From Oscillospiraceae bacterium (GTDB lineage: Bacteria; Bacillota; Clostridia; Oscillospirales; Oscillospiraceae), in the NCBI GenBank assembly GCA_031280855.1, contig JAITGH010000183.1, positions 1 through 6,421 on the forward strand: a stretch of DNA of 6,421 nucleotides. The letters run 5' to 3'. The position numbers and the translations under genes were made by a program. Position 1 is the stretch's first letter; every line of letters starts with the position of its first letter. This document shows positions 1 through 4,717 of the stretch, piece after piece. The notes under the pieces are model-generated. The model worked only from the letters and a program-made list of their open reading frames with translations, was not told where the DNA came from and did no database searches.

Positions 1-1326
1 CGTATGGTCGCCGATGATCTTGATGGAGTTCTTATTCGCGCCGACCGTGCCGTCACTGCCGATCCCCCAGAACTTACACGCGATCGCGGTGCTTCTCACC
101 GTGAACGCCGGATCCACAGCCAGCGAGAGGTGCGTCACGTCGTCGTTTATCCCGACGGTGAACCCGTTGACGCTCTTCTCCGAGAACAGGCTTGTGAACA
201 CCGCCGCGACGTGCTCCGGCTGAGTATCCTTGCTGCCAAGCCCGTAGCGTCCGCCGACGATCTCGAGGTTATTACAGCCTTGCAGCGAGCCGACGACATC
301 AAGATAAAGCGGCTCGCCCTGCGCGCCCGGTTCCTTCGTGCGGTCAAGCACCGCGATCTTCTTAACGGTCGACGGCAGCGACTTCACGAAGTGCTCGACG
401 CTCCACGGGCGGTATAGGTGCACCTCAATCAGCCCGACGCGATGCCCCTGCGCGATAAGCTCGTCAACCGCTTCCTCCGCGGTGTTGCAGATACTGCCCA
501 TCGCGATGACGACGTACTCCGCGTTCGGATCGCCGTAATAGTTGAAGAGTTTGTAATCGGTTCCGAGCCGTGCGTTGACGTCGTTCATATAGCCCTCGAC
601 GACGGCGGGAAGCGCGGTGTAGACATTGTTCGCGGCCTCACGGTTCTGGAAGAAGATGTCGGGGTTCTGAGCGCTGCCGCGCAATACAGGGTGATCCGGC
701 ATATTGGCGCGAGCACGAAACTTCGCGAGCGCGTCAGCGTCAATCATACCCGCAAGCTCGTCATACTCCCAGACTCCGATCTTCTGCATCTCGTGCGAGG
801 TACGGAATCCGTCGAAGAAGTGCACAAACGGAACGCTGCCCTTGATGGTCGCCAAATGCGCGACTGCTCCCAGATCCATCACCTCTTGCGGGTTGTTGGA
901 GCACAACAGCGCATAACCCGTCGGGCGCACGCTCATCACGTCGCTGTGGTCGCCGAAGATGCTAAGCGCGTGAGTCGCGAGCGTCCTTGCGGACACGTGT
1001 ATGACGTTCGGCAGAAGCTCGCCCGCGATCTTATACATGTTCGGGATCATCAGCAGCAGACCTTGCGAGGCGGTGAACGTCGTCGTCAACGCGCCCGTAA
1101 CAATCGAGCCGTGCACCGCGCCTGCGGCTCCGCCCTCCGACTGCATCTCTAAAACGCTGACCTGCTGACCGAATATGTTCTCACGCCCGTTTGCGGACCA
1201 CTCGTCGACCAGCTCCGCCATTACGCTCGACGGCGTGATGGGAAAGATCGCCGCAACCTCGGTAAACGCGTATGAGACGTGCGCCGCCGCCGTGTTGCCG
1301 TCCATCGTTTTTAACTTCCGAGCCAT
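1..1326 (-). CDS. nifJ: Pyruvate:ferredoxin (flavodoxin) oxidoreductase, N-terminal part
   Basis: Catalyses oxidative decarboxylation of pyruvate with CoA to acetyl-CoA and CO2 in the cytoplasm, reducing ferredoxin; it is a thiamine diphosphate and Fe-S enzyme central to anaerobic metabolism. The reverse strand is open from the start to the window edge and encodes 442 residues beginning MARKLKTMDGNTAAAH, the usual opening of the single-chain enzyme. The pyruvate-binding motif FPITPSS places Thr at residue 31, MQSE places Glu at 64 and HVSAR places Arg at 114, the same numbers as the catalytic Thr31, Glu64 and Arg114 of the Desulfovibrio africanus enzyme. FTASQGLLLMIPNMYK and HFFDGFRTSHE are further signatures. 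The second domain follows at about residue 260, and the fragment breaks off after the linker ending in IGDHT. The whole protein is usually about 1,170-1,200 residues, so about 60% is missing at the left edge; no frameshift is seen. It is divergent from the neighbouring operon and probably functionally independent. Confidence 0.95.
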   Translation of the reverse strand, partial: MARKLKTMDGNTAAAHVSYAFTEVAAIFPITPSSVMAELVDEWSANGRENIFGQQVSVLEMQSEGGAAGAVHGSIVTGALTTTFTASQGLLLMIPNMYKIAGELLPNVIHVSARTLATHALSIFGDHSDVMSVRPTGYALLCSNNPQEVMDLGAVAHLATIKGSVPFVHFFDGFRTSHEMQKIGVWEYDELAGMIDADALAKFRARANMPDHPVLRGSAQNPDIFFQNREAANNVYTALPAVVEGYMNDVNARLGTDYKLFNYYGDPNAEYVVIAMGSICNTAEEAVDELIAQGHRVGLIEVHLYRPWSVEHFVKSLPSTVKKIAVLDRTKEPGAQGEPLYLDVVGSLQGCNNLEIVGGRYGLGSKDTQPEHVAAVFTSLFSEKSVNGFTVGINDDVTHLSLAVDPAFTVRSTAIACKFWGIGSDGTVGANKNSIKIIGDHT

Positions 1327-1331
1327 TTGTT

Positions 1332-1338
1332 CCCCTCC
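1332..1338 (-). promoter_or_regulatory. Ribosome binding site deciding the nifJ start
   Basis: Read on the minus strand this is GGAGGGG, five bases before the ATG at 1326. A second in-frame ATG lies 11 codons upstream (1359) with its own AGGAGG at 1364-1369. That upstream site falls between the predicted -10 box and the transcription start, so it would probably be absent from the mRNA. The inner start also gives the canonical N-terminus and active-site numbering of the family, so I chose it. Confidence 0.75.
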
Positions 1339-1369
1339 GTTTGTATTTGTTTTTACCATCGTTCCTCCT

Positions 1370-1398
1370 AGTATAGCACAGCTCCGCGCAGTTTGCAA
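1370..1398 (-). promoter_or_regulatory. Vegetative sigma-factor promoter for nifJ
   Basis: On the minus strand, TTGCAA (1398-1393; 4 of 6 to TTGACA) is followed by a 17-base spacer and TATACT (1375-1370; 5 of 6 to TATAAT). The expected transcription start is near 1363, giving a leader of about 35-40 bases to the ATG at 1326. This is a motif match only. Confidence 0.7.
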
Positions 1399-1465
1399 GT
1401 CCTATTTTTCATCGGTTGGCATACATTTACCGAAATATGATGATCGTCCCCCTCGGGTTTGGTTG

Positions 1466-1479
1466 TTTTTCACGAAAAA
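1466..1479. promoter_or_regulatory. Possible operator palindrome in the divergent control region
   Basis: TTTTTC-AC-GAAAAA is a perfect palindrome with two 6-base arms and a 2-base centre. It ends five bases before the -35 box of the rightward promoter and lies about 70 bases upstream of the nifJ -35 box. The position would suit an activator or repressor of the rightward operon. Its low complexity means chance is possible. The rest of the spacer (about 1399-1465) shows no clear riboswitch, small RNA gene or other repeat. Confidence 0.3.
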
Positions 1480-1484
1480 TTCAC

Positions 1485-1513
1485 TTGACAACGATGGATT
1501 TATGTGCTAAAAT
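1485..1513 (+). promoter_or_regulatory. Strong vegetative promoter for the rightward operon
   Basis: A perfect TTGACA (1485-1490), a 17-base spacer and TAAAAT (1508-1513; 5 of 6), with the extended -10 dinucleotide TG at 1505-1506. The expected start of transcription is near 1520. It is the only strong promoter I see before the four-gene run, which suggests sizeable expression unless the adjacent palindrome binds a repressor. Confidence 0.85.
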
Positions 1514-1532
1514 GCGGATAGATGGAATATGC

Positions 1533-1537
1533 GGAGG
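1533..1537 (+). promoter_or_regulatory. Ribosome binding site deciding the start at 1546
   Basis: GGAGG followed by an 8-base spacer to the ATG at 1546. A longer in-frame start at 1522 exists, but it lies only about two bases after the predicted transcription start and has no room for a ribosome binding site, so the shorter form is preferred. Confidence 0.75.
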
Positions 1538-1545
1538 TTAGTGTT

Positions 1546-3570
1546 ATGACGAACGTAGAAACGCTGGCGCGGCGATTCGCCAAGATCCCGCGCATCGAAC
1601 AGACCGGGCCTCAAACGGGATACAACGGGAAACGCATGACGCGATTAGGACGCCGCACTCGGCTGATTCACCTCGCGCTATGCGTAATCGGGTTGACGCC
1701 GCTGCTGCTGCTATTATGCGGGCTGGAGGTGCACCCGATTTCGGTCGCGGTCGGCTTCGGACTCGTCGTGCCCGGCGGAGGGTTCATGGCGTGCGGAGGA
1801 CCGCTGACCATGCTTGCGGGCTTGTACATATGCTTCCGGCTGTGGAAGCGTCGCGGTATGATGATTCAAGACTTCTATGGCAGTTACTTGGGAATCGTGG
1901 GATTCTGGCTGCTGGGCGCGTTGGGCGGACTGCTTGCGGGTCTGGAGTTCCTCGCGTTGGAGCGCATGGGCATAACGTTGCCCGAATGGGCGGCTCTGCA
2001 TTGGTGGGGCTATATCGTCGCCGCCTCCGCCGCTCTGCTATTGTTCGTACCGTACGAGCTCAAGACTCGGCAGATGTACAAGCTGATGTCGGAGGCTCGG
2101 CGGGAGCGCATCGCGGCGTTCGACAAGTCAATCGCGGAGTTGGACACGCTCACCGCCGCCGATGCGAGTGCCGACGAACTCGACGCGGAGGGACTGCTTG
2201 CCGCTCGATTCCTCCTGGACGCGGAGGTCAACCGAGAGCACGGCGATCTGTCGGGCTTCGACTGGCTTCGAGGGCTCGCGGAGTACCGCTATCAGCTAAG
2301 CGCGTTCGGGTACGGGCTCATGCTGCTGCACGCGAAGTACCTGCCGAACTTCACGGGCTACCTTAAAGACGCGCACCGCTTCCTGATCAAGCATTACGAG
2401 GATCCTCGCACGTGCGCATATTGGGCTCGCGAGGCTCAAACCGGGTACTTCTCCAAGAACCCGGATCCGATCGTCAAGGCGAACGTCATGCTGTCCGGCT
2501 GGATGATGCCCGTCGTCGCAAGCTATCACGACCAATACGGCGACGACGAGTTCGAGAATCCGGCGTCGATCCGATTCCGCCCCGTCAAAGATAAGCCGGA
2601 GCAAACCTACGACTACGACAGCGAGAGCATCGTTAAGGTACTGTACCGCCAATTCTCAACAGATGAGTATCCGTACAGACTGATCCCGTGCGAACCTCAC
2701 GTCGCGTTCCCTACGTGTAACTCGTTCGGGCTGCTCGGCATGATGATCTTCGACCGCGACCACGGCACGCACTACTGCGAGGACTTCTGGGACGACTTGT
2801 ACGATAACATCAGCCAAGAGTTCATCGAGATCGACGGCTCGATGGCGCTTCGCCGCCAGTACCAGTACGGGTTGAGGCATCTGCCGTCGTCTCAGCTCGG
2901 GTACAACCCGATTGCGGACGTGCAGAACTATTTGCACTTCTTGCCGATTTTCCCCGGACTCGCCAGACGCTGTTACGCTGCGATCCGTATGCACGAGATC
3001 GAATTCAAAGACGGAGTCGCGCAGCTTCGCCGCACGCCGTGGGACAAGACGCTGAACATGTTCACGCAGAAGGTCGACCCGTCGCTTCAAATCGCGCTGC
3101 TTGAGATGACCGCGTGCGAGTACGGCGATCTTGAGCTTATCGCCGGATTGCGCGAAGCGGAGCGCGTGTACCTCGCACGGTCGAACGCGCCGAACTCGTT
3201 CCGGTACAAGGACGTCAACTCGCTTACGACGGCGTACCTCGCGTTCTCGCGGTTGTGCAAGAAGGGCTACTGGCAGGACGTGATACTGCGCGGGATGCCG
3301 GAGACCTCCAAGACCGGGCCGTTGCTCTCCAAGTGCGAGTACCCCTCCGTCATTCCCGCGAAAGCCGTCAGCGACGGCAGCGACCTTGAGCTCGTACTGT
3401 ACAATGGTGCGGAGCCCGGCGAGTTCCCAATCACCATCGAGCGTCTGCGTCCCAATGCCGCGTACGCGGTCAACGGCGGCGACGCGTTCACCGCTGACGG
3501 TCAAGGCGCGGCGACGCTTACCGTCACGCTCGACGGGCGGACTCCCGTTCACATTAGGCCTGTAGTATAA
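1546..3570 (+). CDS. Membrane-anchored linalool dehydratase/isomerase-like protein
   Basis: A 674-residue protein. Residues about 1-38 are polar and basic. Hydrophobic segments at about 40-60, 66-98 (possibly two passes or a re-entrant turn), 115-138 and 153-171 form a membrane domain, followed by a charged helix (about 172-210) and a large soluble domain (about 215-570) with a beta-rich tail (about 610-674). In the soluble domain, CEPHVAFPTCNS (Cys382 and Cys391) followed by FDRDHGTHY matches, from memory, the CEP-x6-CNS and DRLHGTDY stretch of Castellaniella linalool dehydratase/isomerase, whose two catalytic cysteines have the same nine-residue spacing. YRYQLSAFGYGL near 247-258 and the PDPIVKANVMLSGW segment also align. 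The family's catalytic His appears to be Trp319 here, so the same reaction cannot be assumed. Characterised Ldi is about 400 residues and periplasmic, without a membrane domain. It is the first gene of the operon and is followed by a transposon remnant. Substrate unknown: a hydro-lyase or isomerase acting on a lipophilic compound is inferred. Confidence 0.7.
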   Translation: MTNVETLARRFAKIPRIEQTGPQTGYNGKRMTRLGRRTRLIHLALCVIGLTPLLLLLCGLEVHPISVAVGFGLVVPGGGFMACGGPLTMLAGLYICFRLWKRRGMMIQDFYGSYLGIVGFWLLGALGGLLAGLEFLALERMGITLPEWAALHWWGYIVAASAALLLFVPYELKTRQMYKLMSEARRERIAAFDKSIAELDTLTAADASADELDAEGLLAARFLLDAEVNREHGDLSGFDWLRGLAEYRYQLSAFGYGLMLLHAKYLPNFTGYLKDAHRFLIKHYEDPRTCAYWAREAQTGYFSKNPDPIVKANVMLSGWMMPVVASYHDQYGDDEFENPASIRFRPVKDKPEQTYDYDSESIVKVLYRQFSTDEYPYRLIPCEPHVAFPTCNSFGLLGMMIFDRDHGTHYCEDFWDDLYDNISQEFIEIDGSMALRRQYQYGLRHLPSSQLGYNPIADVQNYLHFLPIFPGLARRCYAAIRMHEIEFKDGVAQLRRTPWDKTLNMFTQKVDPSLQIALLEMTACEYGDLELIAGLREAERVYLARSNAPNSFRYKDVNSLTTAYLAFSRLCKKGYWQDVILRGMPETSKTGPLLSKCEYPSVIPAKAVSDGSDLELVLYNGAEPGEFPITIERLRPNAAYAVNGGDAFTADGQGAATLTVTLDGRTPVHIRPVV

Positions 3571-3572
3571 GG
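3565..3572. repeat. Target-site duplication, left copy
   Basis: GTATAAGG, identical to 3711-3718 and directly abutting the left inverted repeat of the transposon. It contains the TAA stop codon (3568-3570) of the upstream gene. Confidence 0.85.
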
Positions 3573-3710
3573 GGTAATGTCAGAAATTTGTGTATTACTT
3601 CGTCTCCTCCCTTGCTGCTTTTTCACGCCTCACATATGCAACGGTGGAGCAGTGAAAAACATACAGCGGCGGTCGTTATCCTCGTACTACAACAGATTTC
3701 TGACAATACC
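3573..3710. mobile_element. 138-bp miniature inverted-repeat element (MITE), IS256-like ends
   Basis: The left end GGTAATGTCAGAAATTTGT (3573-3591) and the reverse complement of the right end (3692-3710) agree at 17 of 19 positions. Allowing one gap, similarity continues through GTATTAC/GTAGTAC, giving terminal repeats of about 26 bp (3573-3598 and 3684-3710) with about 23 matches. A perfect 8-bp direct repeat abuts both ends. Ends starting GG with TGTC...AA.TTTGTGTA and an 8-bp duplication resemble IS256/Mutator-type elements as I recall them; family assignment is inference. There is no room for a transposase, so it must have been moved in trans. Inside, TTTTTCAC (3619-3626) and GTGAAAAA (3652-3659) form an 8-bp stem. 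In the operon transcript the ends would pair into a long hairpin that could be an RNase III target or alter expression of downstream genes. No strong promoter or T-run terminator is visible in it. Confidence 0.85.
3619..3659. repeat. Internal stem-loop of the miniature element
   Basis: TTTTTCAC and GTGAAAAA are perfect complements separated by 25 bases. GCTG (3614-3617) and CAGC (3664-3667) could extend the stem past small bulges. It may be conserved structure of the element family or part of a degraded inner repeat. Confidence 0.5.
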
Positions 3711-3718
3711 GTATAAGG
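3711..3718. repeat. Target-site duplication, right copy
   Basis: GTATAAGG, identical to 3565-3572 and abutting the right inverted repeat. Its final AAGG together with the following AGAGG forms the ribosome binding site of the small gene at 3730. Confidence 0.85.
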
Positions 3719-3729
3719 AGAGGTTTACT

Positions 3730-3876
3730 ATGCCATGCTGCCTGATTGCCGCCGCGTTCCTCGCGACTTTCGTTGTACGTTGGGATCGCGTCAAAGCGTA
3801 CCTTGGGTTCGAGGTTACCGACCGGAACGCGTACGGCTGGAACGAATACTGTGAGCTTGATGAGTACGCAGACTAG
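3730..3876 (+). CDS. Small putative single-helix membrane protein (48 aa)
   Basis: No family recognised. ATG at 3730 follows AAGGAGAGG (3715-3723), a good ribosome binding site. The protein starts MPCCLIAAAFLATFVV, one short hydrophobic helix (about residues 3-17), followed by WDR and an acidic, aromatic tail ending in CELDEYAD, probably in the cytoplasm. An upstream in-frame ATG at 3577 lies inside the transposon and would only add element sequence, so it is rejected. The last 17 bases overlap the next gene in another frame, which suggests translational coupling. Without the transposon it would follow the first operon gene after about 13 bases. Small hydrophobic partners of membrane complexes (for example KdpF of the Kdp ATPase) are a loose analogy only. 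The ribosome binding site and overlap support a real gene; the short length leaves doubt. Confidence 0.6.
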   Translation: MPCCLIAAAFLATFVVRWDRVKAYLGFEVTDRNAYGWNEYCELDEYAD

Positions 3877-4696
3877 CGTCCCGAAGAGCCGAAGCGCGGC
3901 AGTCGCCGCGTGGCTGCGCGTCGCGGTATTCGCCGATTTCGCACTGTTCACAACGGCGACTGCTGCGTCGGTATTCGCAAGCTCGAGATTCGCGTCGACG
4001 CAGCTGCAAAGCTTGGCTCACGCGCTTCACATCGCGCACGAGCTATTCGGCGCACTCTTCTTCGTAATGCTGTTCGTGTACCTGCTGATAAGCGCGGACA
4101 TCGCCTCGAAAACCGCGTATCGGGAGCTTAAACTCAGGGCGGCGGTCGACCCGAAGTTCGAGTTCATACATCAGGTTCCGACAAGCATCCCGACGTTCAA
4201 CGTATGCGCGGGAGCGTTGGCACGCAGCGGTATCTACGTGCGCTCAGTCGTGGCGCTGACCGAGCTTGGGCGCTGCAAAACCGTCGCGGCGAAAGGCAAC
4301 TACCCGCAGCGCGAGGGTTACGCGATCACCGCAGAGACGCTCGCCAAGATTGGCGTTGCGCTCTCAGACGACGTCAAAGACTGCACGGTCAAAATCACGC
4401 TCGGAGAGGTTGAGCCGCACTTCGATTTCGCGATAACGCAGAACAAGATCACGCACCTGCTGAAATGCGTTCACATCGCCCGCGTTTACCGGAAGTACAG
4501 CTTGCTGAGCGTACTGATCCTGCTCGGATTGGGAGTCGCGTTCTTTACGATGACGGTGCTCGAGTGGGGCGTTTACCGCTATGCGGCGACTACGCTAATA
4601 GGCGCGGTTCAAATCCGGTTCGTCCGCAAAATTGAAGATGCGGCGTCGAAACTCACGTTCGCGAAAATCGTTGGAAATGCAAAATTAAGAGCGTAA
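3860..4696 (+). CDS. Membrane protein of unknown function, possibly a degenerate P-type ATPase-like protein
   Basis: A 278-residue protein with hydrophobic segments at about 19-40, 56-79, 213-232 and 236-255, and a soluble insert at about 83-205. No family is assigned with certainty. The insert and last two helices follow the order seen around the phosphorylation domain of P-type ATPases: a proline-containing stretch (VPTSIP, 106-111), then ALARSGIYVRS and ALTELGRCKTV (119-142), which resemble the 'ala+.gi.vr...ale.lG.vdti' run that precedes DKTGT. Here AAKGN (143-147) stands instead, so the phosphorylated Asp is missing. FDFAITQNKITHLLKCVHIAR (from about 188) resembles the segment leading to the last helix pair. 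The actuator TGE loop, the nucleotide-binding domain and GDGxNDxP are absent, so ATP-driven transport is not expected. The start at 3860 overlaps the small upstream gene by 17 bases; only a weak GTGAG lies before it, which favours coupling. The next gene starts 21 bases later. An otherwise novel membrane protein remains possible; the reading frame itself is secure. Confidence 0.8.
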   Translation: MSTQTSVPKSRSAAVAAWLRVAVFADFALFTTATAASVFASSRFASTQLQSLAHALHIAHELFGALFFVMLFVYLLISADIASKTAYRELKLRAAVDPKFEFIHQVPTSIPTFNVCAGALARSGIYVRSVVALTELGRCKTVAAKGNYPQREGYAITAETLAKIGVALSDDVKDCTVKITLGEVEPHFDFAITQNKITHLLKCVHIARVYRKYSLLSVLILLGLGVAFFTMTVLEWGVYRYAATTLIGAVQIRFVRKIEDAASKLTFAKIVGNAKLRA

Positions 4697-4717
4697 AACG
4701 CTGAAAGGATACATGAA

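Noticed and set aside
418..1152. Long rightward open frame (244 codons), with another at 4-417
   Set aside because: Both lie opposite the nifJ coding region, whose minus-strand translation matches a well-known family over its full length. The rightward products are Arg/His/Val-rich with no family features.
2656..3552. Leftward 298-codon open frame
   Set aside because: Antisense shadow of the membrane Ldi-like gene in GC-rich DNA. The product is Arg/Val-rich and low in complexity, and no ribosome site or promoter was noted.
3573..3710. Riboswitch or T-box leader explaining the structured spacer
   Set aside because: Exact flanking 8-bp duplication and matching ends are explained by transposition. 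No conserved riboswitch core or terminator T-run is recognisable.
3577..3729. Upstream extension of the 48-residue gene to an ATG at 3577
   Set aside because: The extension would be encoded entirely by the miniature transposon and lacks a ribosome site, while ATG 3730 has a strong one.
3746..3859. Upstream extension of the 278-residue membrane protein to an ATG at 3746
   Set aside because: It would overlap nearly all of the small gene and has no Shine-Dalgarno. The product extension is basic and featureless.
3860..4696. Functional cation-transporting P-type ATPase
   Set aside because: No DKTGT, no TGE loop, no nucleotide-binding domain and no GDGxNDxP; the protein is far shorter than any working pump.
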